A program made the translations under genes and the position numbers. Below the pieces are notes generated by a model. The model was not told the DNA's origin, made no database searches, and saw only the letters and a list, made by a program, of their open reading frames with translations. From Gamarada debralockiae (Eukaryota > Ascomycota > Leotiomycetes > Helotiales > Hyphodiscaceae), in the NCBI GenBank assembly GCA_002803225.1, contig NXFV01001814.1, positions 1 to 33,928 of the forward strand: 33,928 bases of DNA, read 5' to 3'. Shown one piece after another: positions 1 to 12,559 of the stretch (the first letter of the stretch is position 1; each line of letters begins with the position of its first letter).

Positions 1-120
1 TAGGGTAAATTATTAAGTGGTGAGTATCGATACCTTATCGATACGGTATCGATACATGCAATACTGACTAATACGATACGGTATCGGGCCAGTATCGATA
101 CCTCAGGTATCGAAGCCGAG
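1..120. repeat. Cluster of GTATCGATAC palindromes
   Basis: Three perfect copies of the 10-bp palindrome GTATCGATAC lie at 24-33, 46-55 and 92-101. Imperfect versions are interleaved: TTATCGATAC between the first two, CGATACGGTATCG near 74-86, and GGTATCGA near 106-113. Spacings are 22 and 46 bp, so roughly multiples of 23. It could be the end of a transposable element, a degenerate satellite or a protein-binding array. The sequence shows the repeat clearly but not its role. Confidence 0.6.
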
Positions 121-3100
121 CCTGCCCAAAAGTCTTAGAACATCTGTACCTCCGTCCGCCACGGATGACAGGAGGATACCGGTATAGAAATATATTGGCC
201 CGCGTTGGGGCTTGATCCCATAGAAATGGATACGGTGCTGCCGGTGCCAGAATGACGGGCAGCTCTCAAGGGCGATATTGTACAACGCAAAAAGTTGCGA
301 ATCCCAGTTCGAGGGCTGCAGCCGCATTGAACGTGTAGCAGCCTCGCGATAGTTCCAACTCCTAGTCTGGAATCTGGATGGTAAGAGTTGACGGTCGAGG
401 TGGCTATCTCCTCTCTTCTTAGTCTTTTCGTCTCTCTCTTGTCACAATTTCAGAAGTCATAATTGCTGGGGTAAGGCGGATTTGAGCGTCTGATAGCAGG
501 GGGGAGGGATTCATTGTTGCCTTTTGATAAACCTGGGGAGAGGAGGTTCATAAAACAGAGATGACCCGATTGTCGATCACATTGCGCAACTTACATTTTT
601 GTTGTAACTATTCAAAGTTCAAAGCTCCTTTCCATCGTTAAACTTATCCCGATGTGGAAACTCTCGCGATCAGCCAGTAACGAAGTCTGAGGGGCCTGCA
701 CATGCATCATGCAGGCAACGAGAGTGAGTGTGGGTCAAGTTAGCACCCATAAAAGCAGGACATATACTGTAGGGCCGAACCGATAGTATTTCCCCCGTCG
801 GACCTCTCGGACGCAACCACGCAGGTCAGATCTGGGCATTCTCCACCAAGAAACCCCGAAAGGCTTGATTGATACCCTGATGAATAATGCCTGTCGATGA
901 CCCCGGCCGCCTAGACCCCGGGCTGACAGGGGAAAGAATGCATCATCTGGACCCGAAGCTTTGGTCGACAGCGATCCTCCGAAACCCTGGCGTCCAACCT
1001 AATTTTGTGCTACATCGCGAGGATCAAATTCGCTCATTTCCGACCCTCAAGGTAGATAAATATAACTTGAGCAAAGACCAAGTACCCTCCAAGAATAGTT
1101 GCAAATAACGCCATGTCGACGCTGAAAGAGGAATTTGGAATCTCGATGGCAACATCTTGAAATGCGAAGGACTATTGAATGAAACCCGGCGGCTGCGACC
1201 ACAAATCGAAGTTCGACTTCAAGAGGAAGTAGGGGGAGCGGGAGCGGGAGGGCAACTGGAGGAGCACGTGTGCTAAGAAGTCGGTAGCCAACACGTGTGT
1301 AAAAGGAATCCTGAATCCCAATTGTGTGTTCGTGCAGACGCCGTATGTATGCACGTAGAAATCCGTCGGGTCAAAATTAAGGTTAAGTACGGCGCAATAT
1401 GGGATTCTTGTGTACGATTTCCCGGTTCCTTATAACATGTGACTTGCTGCTGAATTGAACCTTAAACCTTCAAGCAATTTCGCGACATCTTTTCACGGCT
1501 CATCTTCACTACTTCCTCTCGAAAACAGCGGCAAAACATCGTCTCCATAATCTGCTGGAATTACAACGTGGAACAATGGGTTCGCTCGATGACATACCAG
1601 GCGCTTTAACGTTTACCAATTTGAGCACACCATGATCCGGTCAACTGCCAAATGTGCGGGGATTCTTGGATCTAGATTGTCTTCGATTCTCGGGCTTGAT
1701 GCTTGCCTCTACCGTATCATGAGCCCTTAAGGTCGATCTCCTCATCCAAACAGTTCGTCCATCCTTAAAGCGCATCTGCCGGCTGCGTGTGCCAGAAAGT
1801 CGTCCATTCACACAATCAATCTACGTCCAGGATGCCTTTCACCAGCGATCCGGGCCGTGGATGACCCATTTCAGACTGTGCACAGACTGTGAGATATCAG
1901 AAAAAGGTCCCACACCCCGGTTCCGTCACTCCCCTCGGCGACCTCGCACATTTAAACTTCGCATCCGGCGGCCATGGGAAAAAGTAATAAAAGGCGCCAT
2001 CGACCCAGCGTCGATCTCGCATATCCCACTGCATATAACCCCAGATCCCGGTATTCCCTTCTCCCACACCAACGAATCTGAGCTTCGTATGAGCCTCTCC
2101 ACAATCATTATTAACGTTCGACTGACACTGCTGGCTCGCGCCTCATGCATCTGCATGTTGCACCCTTTGCATTCGCGTACCTGTGCAGTCACGTCACAGG
2201 ACCCCTCGTCAGCAAAAACGAGGAGAAAACCGGGCAAAGAAAGCTGACGGACCAGCCACTGGAAGAGCTGCTGTTTTACGCCTCAGTTTTCGAAAAGCAA
2301 CAGTCGCCGGTGCAGGCCCGAGTGTGGCAGCCACACCAATATTGTGCAGAGGAAAGATGCATCGTAAGGCTGAAAGACGTCTGATCTAGTCAAGCGACAG
2401 GGAACCAGACCTAGCACGGCATTTGAATCACGCATGAAGTTTCTGAGGCTACTCAGCCACATATGTTTAAGCTGGCAAGGACATGGCTCTTACAGTGCAT
2501 TCAACACTTTGTTTCCTTACCTCGGTTGCTGAACTGTCTGCAGAATGTTATGAAACTTTTCTTATTTGCAGTTTTTTCCTACTCTTCTTCAACGACTCCA
2601 TTGGTGCTGAGCCTCCACTAAACCTTACAAGGTGTTAGCTTCGATATGAAGTGTCGAGCTTATTACAGTGCAGAAGTTGAAATCTATCGGAGATTTTGAA
2701 GCAGACGAGCGGGGTAAAGAGAAAGAGGAAGCTTCTCTGAGAATCATTTGTCGCGATGATGAACCATAACCGCTCACGAATGGGACAAACGTGGTCTGAC
2801 CATCTTCTAGCCTCGGTTCCTGTTTAGCTTTGACGTTTTGATGCACAGTATGGCTGAGTTTCACACACTCGTAGTCTTTTGACACCCTTGCCTAGTAAGT
2901 TTAGCACAGATGAGAGCAGCCAGATGGAGATTATAAGATTTTCAGGTCGCTATCAGCATCTATTTCGCAAGCTTTGCAGTTTAAGGACACTTTTTCTCAC
3001 TACACCATCTTGCCCCTCATTTCTAACATGCCTCGAATGGTTACACGCGCAAAATCTTCGTAGCAACGGTACAATGTGACATTCGAGAACTTAATCGACG

Positions 3101-4362
3101 GATTGTCACACCAATATAGGACCTTTAATGATCTATGAAGATGCCAAAGTGCCTGAGCTCAAGATTTTCCAGCATAGGTGTCATTGTTGTCGAAGTTTCA
3201 ACAACTTTTGTACTCCACATTGATGCACGTTCTGACCGGTTACACAAATAACCGCTGCAAGATGATCATTAATCTGGCACTGAATTTTCTTCAAGTACAA
3301 GCACAGAAACCGTATTTCTACGATCTTCTCGGTCTAGAAAAGCAAAATTCGAATCGATTTCAACGTTGATCCCTGCATGCATATTTTAGATCTTTATACA
3401 TGACCTCTGGATAGGTCGATCATCCACGTCTCGTCACTTGGCGACTACGCAAGCTCCTATATGGGCCTTGCTATAACTCCTTGACTTCTCGCTTCCGCAA
3501 CTTGAATGAAATCATTGTTTTTGCTATTTCCGCGGCGGTCAAAAGCCACTGCAGAATCTGTAAAGCATGGCCCAGTTTTTTACTTGTAAGGTATCTTCGT
3601 ACCTTCTGGTGAATAGATGCTTTTTCTTTAGGAGAAATGGTCTGTTTATGCGCTGATGCCTGCCACATGTACCACGTTTTCGTAAACTTGAAGCCAAGAG
3701 TTGCCCGTCCGAGAACTATGGCGGGCCGCGTTGGGCATAAATAGCCTCCAAGTCAATCACAGCCAAGCACTTGCCGCCCAAAGAACAGTGGAATGCCCAG
3801 AATTTCACTTCACTTCGCGACCCTGTTCAGGCTCGAGAATAGTTGTCGTGACTCATCTGTTCGTCTCTCGATGGTTTCGCAACACGCGGTCACTGAAAGC
3901 CTCACTCGCTCTACTTTCCCTTGCCCGAGCCAAGAATCACTGGTCCAACTTTGGCCGGACGAAGCCGGTTCGGAATCATCAAGTCAAAGGCAGAGTAGGA
4001 TCAAAAGCTTTGAGTTTCCATTTGTCACCTCTTATGGTGTCAGTCACAAATCTCCGTCTTACAGATTTATATCATCTGCAAGGGATATCGTCTCCGTGTC
4101 ATAATGGCACGATACAAATACAGCTAGCTCATCGAGGGCAAAGTATTCCGTGGTGTGGCTCTCTTGAGACACAAGTGAGGCCGGTATCCCAGCTCCGTCA
4201 AGGAACATTTCTGGTTTCCAACTGTGAGTATTCTAGGTACAGCTCAATGATCAGCTTATGACAAATGCAGCTTTCGTCGAGTCTCCTCCGCCCTTCACTT
4301 CATGAGGTGTCATCACCAAACCCTCTGCTGGCAAACGTTTTCTTGGGGCATTCAGTGCCCTT
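121..4362. other. Gene-poor region, no supported gene
   Basis: I find no recognisable gene here. The open frames are short (under about 190 codons), overlap on both strands and show no family motif or consistent intron pattern. A 74-codon minus-strand frame at 103-327 and a 65-codon minus-strand frame at 3471-3668 look mildly protein-like but match nothing I know. The longest frame (3701-4261, plus) overlaps another plus frame and lacks conserved-looking blocks. It could be an upstream part of the relic at 4363-4905. The stretch is moderately AT-rich, as expected for old intergenic or repeat-derived DNA. Confidence 0.4.
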
Positions 4363-4905
4363 GAGCAGAGCAATCTATTTTTGGCATTGCAGATGATCAA
4401 CAGACACTCAACAGCATACTGCAATACGACAAGCCATACGAAGCGTCGCGAAGCCCCCTCATTGTACAAGAACTCACAGAGTATATCCACAAGAATCTGA
4501 GAGTTGCCAATGATCTATTCCCGTTCTTCGCGACGGCAAGGGTAAGTGTGTAGTGCATAGTACCGTGTAACAATCCTGATCGTCCACAGGTCCTGCAACC
4601 TCAACCGCAATCTACCAGACGCGGTCTACGTCCGGTCTCCCTCATCCTTCCTCTTACCGATGCGAGCGAAGAAATCAACTGCCTCCGAATGTGGTATAAC
4701 GGCAATAAACGCCCGGTCTTCCTCTCACATCCCGAATTATCACTCTCTTGACTCCGCTCACTCGTTGCCGATCTGGACTGGCGCATCTATTCGGAACCAG
4801 CCGCCACCAGCTGATCCTTTACGAAAGAGCAATTCATCAAGAGATCTACATGCAAACCTGCAGTCGGTGATTTCGAAAACGGTTGGTGACTTCGACAACG
4901 TTGAT
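4363..4905 (+). pseudogene. Decayed coding relic, family not recognised
   Basis: An open frame beginning just after a stop near 4360 encodes a helical-looking stretch with motifs such as LIVQELTEYIHKNL and LFPFFATAR. It ends at a clean GTAAGT donor at 4543-4548. After a roughly 47-nt intron ending CCACAG (4590), the same reading continues with VLQPQPQ, LRPVSLILPL and NGNKRPVFLSHPEL, then hits a TGA near 4750. Protein-like sequence resumes downstream in other frames (DLDWRIYSEPA, then LILYERAIHQEIYMQ near 4809-4855), which suggests frameshifts in a once longer gene. I do not recognise the family. The good splice sites and the switch of coding-like sequence between frames argue for a pseudogene; a chance arrangement or an undetected extra intron remains possible. 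Confidence 0.35.
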
Positions 4906-5701
4906 GACCTCAACAAGGCTTATGGGCAGGTACAAGCGCAAACTACATGAGCGGAGGTGAAGCCCTCGAATGACTGTTTGCAAATGTAGACCCGCGACAC
5001 GATGTCTCGACTAGCGAGAATCGAAAAACCATCTAATCCGAGTTGCAAGCATTATACAATTTGAGAAATGTGCATGAAGTGAATGTAGATACACGTTCAT
5101 CAAAGATCTCTCGTCTTGCTTCGAAATGTTCCGAATCTCTCAAAATGTGGGCGTGTTGAGGGGGGAACCATGCTACTACGAAATGGAAGACGGAAAAGAT
5201 GAACAAGAGCCGCCCACCAAAATTCGAATCTGGGGGTGGAGGCTTAAAGTCCCGCTAAATTCCTAGTTTAGCGCCAAAGGCCCCCCTTCATTCCCCTTTC
5301 GCACCAGTCCAGTTTTCACCAACCCACATCTCCCGCGTGCCTTCAATGGCACGGCATCATCAGGAACGTCGAACCCGCCCTCACCCACTTGAGATTTCGT
5401 CGAGCTCCGAGGCTTACCTTCACCTCAGACGATCCTTCAACGCTGAAGGGATTGAACATGCTCGTACATGGTTGAACTTCACCACGCGCTGAACCTACGT
5501 GGGGTACACCTCCGTTCCCACTTCCTTGTATTGAACCACCTTTTTAGTTTGTCTCATAAAGTACCCAAGGAAAGTTCAAGTCCATGAGAACATTCGGAAA
5601 GAAAGGGCTGCGAAGATTTTGAAATTTAAGCCAAATCAAGATGATTCATTCTACCCTCGCTCTTGCCGTTTACGTTGTGGCCAGTTCTTCGTCCCCAAAG
5701 T
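4906..5701. other. Intergenic, downstream flank of GPI7
   Basis: No gene is visible. The stretch separates the decayed relic on the left from the 3' end of the minus-strand GPI7 gene, so its right part probably holds the GPI7 3' UTR. It contains mixed C-rich and A-rich segments but no clear repeat. Confidence 0.5.
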
Positions 5702-8661
5702 CTACATATAACTCGTGCCCAACCAATAAAGCAGACTCCCAGCCCCCATATTAATACACAAATGCTGCCCCAAACTCCAAGCCATGCTATAAAGATATTT
5801 CGGGCTAAACACCGTCCAAATAAAAAGATGCGTCCTCAACAACGTACAGGCAACCATCACAAACAGCAAACTACTCGCCACAAACACCGTCAACCAACTC
5901 AAATGCCCTATCAACAACCCCCTCTCCCCCTTTCTCTTTAAACGAAGAAGCATGAGGTTCGTAGCGGAAGTCCAGAAAATAGGACCCGTCCAGTTTGAGA
6001 CGAAGGTCAAGATGCCCACGGCGAGTACGTTGTAGCCGGAAACGCCGTTGTAGGCGCTGGATAGATCGACGGAGGAAATAGCGTTTGAGCCGCCGAAGGC
6101 GAAGAAGGATGTGTATTGGAGGAGCAGGGAGGTAGTTGTTAGTTCGATGGGGGAGAGATCGAGGATGCTGAGGAGGTAGTGTTGGATTTCGAAGACGAGG
6201 AGGAGGGGGATGTTCGTTGCGCGGGATTGGGTGATGAGAAAGAGGAAAAGTAGATCGTGGAGGGTGCGCATTGTAGCTGGGACAGAGTCAGTATAGAGCT
6301 GAGAGTTGGGGATGTAATGGGCTTACGATTCGCTCTTTTGGGGTGCCCGGAGCCTGAGACTATTGTGTATAGCATAGCAATACCAATAGCGATGAAGACG
6401 ATCCTCGCTCGCATGACCAGAGAAATACCAGCCTCATTCTCACCCATTGATTTTACAGCTCCCACCATAAGTTCAGGCGAATCCTCATAAGTGAACGCCA
6501 GCTTGAATGTGACGGCAGCGGTAGTTAGAGCTGTGGTGATGGCTCCAGATACGAGTTGGGGGAATCGTGGAAAGCCGGTACTCGCAAGAGACTGCAGGTT
6601 CCACAGATAGGTGATGCACAGAATAGTCCAAAAGAAGATCCTGTGCTCAAAGAGAAAGATCCGGCCGATGTCTGGCTCTCCAGCAAATTTCTGACCAGTC
6701 TGATTCCATCGTCTTGCTATCCGCAATGCAATAAGGGTATTGACGGCGACAAGAGCAAGTAGACGGCGATTCCGCCATTGTCGATTGCTAATACATAATT
6801 AGCTATGATAAGAGAATGTAATCACAGTACATACTTTTTAATCCAGAGGATCATTAGCCAGGCGGTGGTCGCCCAATACCAGAAATGCTGCTCTTCTTCC
6901 ACGTAACTGCTTGCGAACATCATGATTCCGTATAGCAGTGCAACCAACATGAAGGGTGAAAGCGTCCTATAAGAGCTGGTGATGGTTGAGTCTGCTGCGG
7001 CAACTGCTAGGAAGAGGGTAAGAGCTGCCAGAGCTTGACCTGTGATGAGCTTTGACATATCATAGTTGCTGGCTGTGCTGCTCATCAGCTCCTGGGCATG
7101 CTTCAACCACTGCTGACTGTTAGATATGACGAGAGATGCAAGTTAGTAACACTTGCCTTAGAAACAGCCAACAGCCAAGGCTCGTCATCTCGATCTCCGC
7201 TTTCGACTTGAGGCAGATATTGCATGATTGCCCTCCATTGACATGCCAGCTCTTCAATACTGCTGGAGGCTTCATGGCATTTATCTGCAGGGCCATCAGT
7301 CTCAAATGATGGGAACGTCGCAGTGACAATGTTCAGAATCTGTCTTGCATTCCGAAGCAGAATTTGAACTCTGTCATTCTCTATTCTTCTTTAGTTTCAA
7401 AAATCAAGCCCCATGCCATAGGTTTACGTACTGTTTGGCCAGAATGGAAGGAGATTTGGGATGAAAGCTCCCAGGTTATTTCGAGGAACAGGAAAGCCGA
7501 GTAATGCTCCCAAAGTAGGAGCTATGTCTGATTGCTCAATAGTGGTGTAATATTGGAAATCCTCCTGAAACTGTGCAGGGACTTCCAACTTTGGCGCAAC
7601 TGCTTTGAGCTTTGGAGAAATAAAGACTAGAGCTGGTGAAGTCTCTCCTGGAGCAGAACCACCGTGATTGCCAGCGTCGTTCATACCATGGTCGCCACAC
7701 AATACCAGAAGAGTTGATTTGAGGTAGTCATGTGTTTCAATGGCCTCGTAGATCTGGCTTACGATGCTGTCCATTTCACGTTGCTTTGGGATCATATTTG
7801 GGCTTTATTGCGGTTAGCTCCCAATCACCCCTTTCTGCAAGGTTCTCATACCTTCGTGGTCCGGCTTTGTGTCCAATATGATCAAGGCCAAGGTAGTGTA
7901 GTATCATGGTATTCCAATCATCATGCTTGAGCTCCTCTGGGACATGCCTGGTAACATTATTGTCCACTTCCGTAAAGTCCTAACAAATGTATTCAGCTCT
8001 ATGCTATGTACAATGTTCTTGAATTGACTAACCGCAACAAAGAAACTTGACGTCCCATCTGCCCGATCGAAGGTCTCTGGGAAGAGCTTGAGCCAAGTAT
8101 CATCCCCGTACATGACCATCTTTCCAGCTCTTTTTGCCTTCATTTGTGCGAGCCATGTATCTTGCGTTGCAAGTGTCGAAGTTGTATCTGACTCTGCGAA
8201 GTTTAAGATGACATCCAGGAAGGATGGTATAGAACCGGTAGTGATAGCCTTTATTCGAGGCATTGTGATTGTAGGAGATGTTGCATGTGCTGTGAAAGGG
8301 ATGGCTGCCCCGCTGGAAATGAGACTGTAATATTCATTGTTAGCCAATTCAACAGCTTCATAGGGCTACCAATCATACCTTTGGGTAAATCTAAATCCAG
8401 AAACCTCCGAATAGACAAAATCACTGCTATTGTTAGCTCTCCCCTGAGTTCTTATGTAGCTCCATACCTCCGAAGTGCATCAACAACCATGAATATGACT
8501 TTGTCAAACGGTGCTTCTGGGGGAGGTCCATATTCGAGAGCTTCATACTCGGCCAATCCAGAGAGAAACGGTTTGTAAGGAAAGAAGCCGCTCGCGAAGA
8601 TCAGTATGGCGACTGGAATGAGCACATTCGCTGCGATGAGGAAGAGGATTCTGGAAGCCAT
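5702..8661 (-). CDS. LAS21: GPI ethanolamine phosphate transferase 2 (Gpi7/Las21)
   Basis: ER membrane enzyme that adds ethanolamine phosphate to the second mannose of the GPI anchor precursor. Nine exons fit in phase: 8661-8468, 8426-8379, 8324-8033, 7979-7852, 7802-7432, 7380-7157, 7109-6835, 6787-6327 and 6276-5702, giving 855 residues, the usual length for this family. An N-terminal signal anchor (about residues 4-25) is followed by a lumenal alkaline-phosphatase-fold domain with the metal-binding signatures MVVDALR, MYGDDTW, DFTEVDNNVTRH and GDHGMNDAGNHGG. The C-terminal half carries many hydrophobic membrane segments. The HGMNDAGNHGG motif and the overall similarity point to Gpi7 rather than Mcd4 or Gpi13. 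Introns are 41-64 nt. Intron 6 starts with GC instead of GT, and intron 3 has the weak donor GTTAGT. The gene ends 5' of the next minus-strand gene, with about 450 bp between them. Confidence 0.93.
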
Positions 8662-9114
8662 TGTTGAAACTTGAAGTCAAGTTGGCAGGCCCAGACTTCG
8701 CAATTTTTGTTATCCGACTATCTCCCAGTTCGAAAATATAAAGGAAAAGGGTGCTGCCATTGCTTCCACAGGAAGGTGTTTTGAAGAAGTCAATACGAAC
8801 ATCGCGCTCAAGCAACCTGTCTTGGCGACAACCGCGTTTTAGCTTGGCGCTCTTATCGATAAGAGTGCTTTGGATTATGAGAAGGACCTGGAAAGCATCT
8901 TGAACTCCAATTGTTCGATGTGATCTTGTCATTCATATTCAACATCTCAAGCCCAATTGTCCTACAAGAAGGGTGATTGGGATATAAAGTGCAAATTTTG
9001 TGAAGAATCCCATGCGCCAGCCCAAGTAATTTTCTCTCGGATAGACCCAAACTCCTTGCAAATGATCCCTCATAACGCCATCAACACAAAGCCATTGGTC
9101 TCTCCGGGTATGCT
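8662..9114. other. Intergenic between GPI7 and the DUF2423 gene
   Basis: About 450 bp with no gene. Both flanking genes are on the minus strand, so it should hold the GPI7 promoter and 5' UTR (left part) and the 3' UTR of the DUF2423 gene (right part). The overlapping short frames on both strands show no family motif. Confidence 0.5.
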
Positions 9115-9609
9115 CTACTTCTTCCCCCTTGATTTCCCAGACTTTGGACCCTTCTTGTATTTGGGGAAGACGATTGAGGCTTTGCGGCTGCTTCGTTTCT
9201 TCTCGACGCGGTTCTTTCTGGGTTTGGATTGAGCATTGCTCTTGGCAGCGCCTCCATCCACTTCCATTTCTAGAGACTCAAGATCAGCCTGGATGTAAAA
9301 GGCAATGGTAGACTCAAGGGGATCCACTCTTACCTTCTGCTTGCTTGTTGTCGGAAAGTGGAATGACGTTGTTTTCTTCCGTAGCACCTGGTGTAGTGTG
9401 TCAGATCTCTAAAGCTAAAGAAATTGACCATAATTCATACCCCCCACTTTCATCACTACATCCTCCTTCTTCGGCTTGGGTTGCGACGCCAGTTCGAGAA
9501 GCTTTGCGGATAGTCTTTCATTTCGAGCACTCTCAACCGGTCCAAATACTCCGGCTTTCAACCTCGCATTGTTCGCTTTCTTCGTGCTTGCTCTCGCGCC
9601 TTTCGCCAT
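9115..9609 (-). CDS. Small basic DUF2423 protein (LLP/YBL028C-like, likely nucleolar)
   Basis: A 125-residue lysine-rich protein. The N-terminus MAKGARASTKKANNARLK and the following FGPVESARNERLSAKLLEL match the DUF2423 family of yeast Ybl028c and animal LLPH, small nuclear/nucleolar proteins linked to ribosome biogenesis. The C-terminus is strongly basic (KNRVEKKRSSRKASIVFPKYKK), typical of the family. Exons 9609-9441, 9387-9334 and 9269-9115 keep frame. For intron 2, the nearer CAG acceptor would give an immediate stop, so I chose the downstream TCTCTAG acceptor, which restores the frame into EMEVDGGAA. An in-frame upstream ATG would add 28 residues but is less likely, since homologues begin at MAK. 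It is divergent from the SUMO ligase gene, sharing a 369-bp promoter region. Confidence 0.85.
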
Positions 9610-9978
9610 CTTGAAAAATTTGAAAATCAACCGTAATTTGGTTGGTGGTGCAGAATCTTTAAACTCTATTCCAACAGCACGAGGTTCTTTCAATTTTTAG
9701 AAAGATTTCGGCGCTAACGTTTTATTTTGCCAGGGCGGTGAGCATGTCTAAACCCCTTTTGGCAGTGACGATCGACGTGAACATTCGAGGCTCTGAAACT
9801 GCAGAAATTCACCTTTGACGATATAAATTCACTTCTATTGAGGCGAGAGTTGGAACGGACAAAAATCGGTCCCGCAAAGCTCGCGTGCGTTATTGAGCCT
9901 CTTCAACCGACTTCCTCAAGCCACCTTCATGCATTCGCCCAAAAGTCAGATACTGTTTCCATAGAGCGCGCACAACAA
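9610..9978. promoter_or_regulatory. Shared divergent promoter region, DUF2423 gene / SIZ gene
   Basis: The two starts (9609 minus, 9979 plus) are 369 bp apart and face away from each other, so both promoters and 5' UTRs must lie here. I see no clear TATA box or recognised operator. The plus-strand frame running in from 9838 has no ATG before 9979. Confidence 0.5.
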
Positions 9979-11953
9979 ATGGCCTCGATGCTGGGCTACC
10001 AAGACGTGGATCCGCTTGTGCGAAGGGTGAAAAGTTCTGGCATGGTAAATAGGCTTCTGCAAAACATATGCACAGCAGAGGGAATAAGCAAAGCTGGTGT
10101 CAAGGCCGAGCTGCAATCGAGACTCATTGAGAGTAGGTCTATCTCAAGTTTCCTTCTGGGCATAGCCTCCGCAACCATCTCACATTCTTGCCTTGCGCGC
10201 CCACTTCGTCATTCTCTGACTGACTTTTGTACTTCTTACAGGAATTCGACAACACGCTCAGGCCAACGACGCGCCCGCCTTCAACCGCCTGAAGACTATG
10301 TTGGAGAACCCCTCTACTATCCCGCAACCAGGCTCTCCATTTAGTGGTGCAATGGCATCCCCCTCTACCCCCAGTCCTGCTACTCCAACATCATATGCCG
10401 GTGGTTATCATAGTGGGGTAATGAATCCAGCGTATCGTGGTCCTGGTTACAATAGTTGGTTCAATCTCAAGCGCAATGGAGCATGGGTTCTGACCAATTT
10501 TGCTAGATCTCGACTTCAAACCCAGCCCGTTCTACGTAGTTCAACAACAACTCGGAGAGGCAAAGACGTTGGAAGGTACGTAAAGGCCTAACTAGGTACG
10601 GAGGGTGGGCTGACTCCGATTTCAGTAATGGCCAATCACCGGCATTCTGTCACAATACCCCTGAGAGTCTCCGATCACCCCATCCTGGCAAGAGTCAACC
10701 TTGAACCCACCTTGAGAGTAATGGTTTTCTGTGCTGGCGACAGCCATGGCAGACAAGATATTGCGTTTCCTCATCAGTCAGAAATCAAGGTCAATGGAGG
10801 CGAAGTCAAAGCGAACCTACGCGGTCTGAAGAACAAACCAGGTTCTACAAGACCTGTGGATATCACCAAGGAGCTTCGTCTCAAGATCCCCCACTACAGC
10901 AATAATGTCGAAATGACATATGCTCTGACATCCAAGGTAGATGGCGGTTCTTTGCATGTTAGCTGGCTACGATCCCTCCTATTTCTCTTGCACATATTCC
11001 CCATTGCTGAATCTCTTGGCACCGCAGTTGGAAGTATATCATTCTAACCTTTAGGTAGAAATTCTATCTGCTCATCTACGTTGTCAAGACAGTACCGGCA
11101 GAAGATTTAGTGAAGAAGGTAGAGACTGGACGACGGATAACTAAGGAAACGGTTGTCAGTGATAGTAAGTGTTCTTGGGACTTCATGATCTTTTCAGGAC
11201 TAACCCTAAATACAGTGGCCAGCAAGGCTCGTGATGCAGATATTGTGACGACTGCCTCGGTCTTGTCATTAAAGTGTCCACTATCAACCTTGCGCATTGA
11301 CTTGCCATGCCGATCAATATCATGCCGCCATAACCAATGCTTCGATGCTACATCCTACCTTCAATTGCAGGAGCAAGGTCCAACGTGGCTCTGCCCCATA
11401 TGCAATAATTCAGCACCTTTTGACAGTCTGGCGGTTGATGAGTGAGAACAATCATCTTTCCTTCTTCTGCATCGTACTGACAGTTGTTAGATATGTTAAG
11501 GATATCCTGAAGAACACATCAAAGTCAGTCGACCAGGTCACCATCCAACCGAGCGGCAAATGGGAACTGCATGTCCGGCCAGAACCCACATCGAGGTCAA
11601 ACGGCGTAGCGAGCAGCGATGACGACGATGACCTTGTCGAGATCACCAAGAGTGGCGATAGTATACGAATGAGCACGCCCCGAACGTACGGAGCACCAGC
11701 TGCTGTGGTAGCCTCAAGTACACGTGAAGCATCCTCCTCCGCTGCCCCACGAAGTCAAGGTTCAGCAAGCGCGAAGCGCCCGATCGCAGCAGTTATCGAT
11801 CTCACTTCCAGCGGCGATGAAGACGATGAGCCACTTGCACGACAACCAAAACGCCAATATACCAACAGCAGCTTCAACGGCTTTGCAGCATCAAGTACTC
11901 CGGAATATCGTCCTGGTACTGGCACTTCGAACGGATACCTACCTCGCACTTAG
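9979..11953 (+). CDS. SUMO E3 ligase of the Siz/PIAS family
   Basis: Nuclear E3 that transfers SUMO from Ubc9 to targets. Seven exons join in phase: 9979-10132, 10242-10454, 10507-10575, 10626-10936, 11059-11164, 11216-11441 and 11491-11953, giving 513 residues. Domains in order: an N-terminal SAP DNA-binding motif (about residues 12-55, with ISKAGVKAELQSRLIE); a Ser/Pro-rich linker; a PINIT domain (about 130-280, with HRHSVTIPLRV and LRLKIPHYSNNVEMTYALTSK); an SP-RING zinc finger (from C305, with CPLS, CRHNQCFD and WLCPICN carrying the Cys/His ligands); then an acidic Ser-rich tail with a SUMO-interacting motif, VIDLTSSGDEDDE, near 461. The start is the first ATG of the SAP frame. Intron 2 uses an atypical GTTGGT donor but is forced by the reading frame. 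The length is short compared with yeast Siz1 but normal for filamentous fungi. Confidence 0.92.
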
Positions 11954-12559
11954 ATATCCCTACGTTTTTCTCATAATTCGGATCGATTGCATATTCTGAC
12001 CCCACCTGTGTATGATATTTTCATTGATTCTCCGGGGGAAGGCATTCTCAAGAGCTCTTATGGCGTTTATGGAGGATAGGGAAGCATGGCAGGGAATAGC
12101 AACGGGGGGCGTATGGGCTGGGCAAGAGTGGCGTAACATCGCATTCATCTTTGCTAGCGGACTGCTTCATTTGAACATCGAGGGGATCGTACAGCTCCTG
12201 TCTTCAGTCCAAGAATCATATAAGGTTTTTGGATGTCAGATTCTGCACTGTGTGGCTTGAGAGTACTCCATATGTGCTATACTAAGGTAAGGGTCTTCCA
12301 CTCGCAATGCTTGACCCATGCCAGAGACGCCTTGTCTTTCTCAGTCACGTGTGGCTTCAAGTCAACCCTCAGTGAAAACAGTCCTATTCGACAGAATTCT
12401 TTTCCATTCGGAACAATGACGAAACCTATGAAAGCCTCATTTTCTTGATTATAATCTCTCCCTTTCAGAACTATCAAGCAAAATGTTTCCATCTAGAAAA
12501 AGTAACGACAAATTAGCATCACGTTGAATCAATTGCCTCATGATTTGTGAGACCACATC
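11954..12559. other. Intergenic between SIZ and the HET relic
   Basis: No gene seen. The short frames here (up to 82 codons) carry no recognisable motif. It should contain the SIZ 3' UTR on the left and possibly the eroded 3' end of the HET gene on the right. Confidence 0.45.

Noticed and set aside
1..6. TAGGGT at the first bases, telomere-like
   Set aside because: A single unit; no TTAGGG tandem array follows.
1926..2247. Overlapping 152- and 103-codon frames on opposite strands
   Set aside because: Neither shows a known motif, a convincing start or splice pattern; probably chance.
9270..9333. Shorter intron 2 (CAG acceptor) in the DUF2423 gene
   Set aside because: It would put a TGA directly after the junction; the downstream CTAG acceptor keeps the frame.
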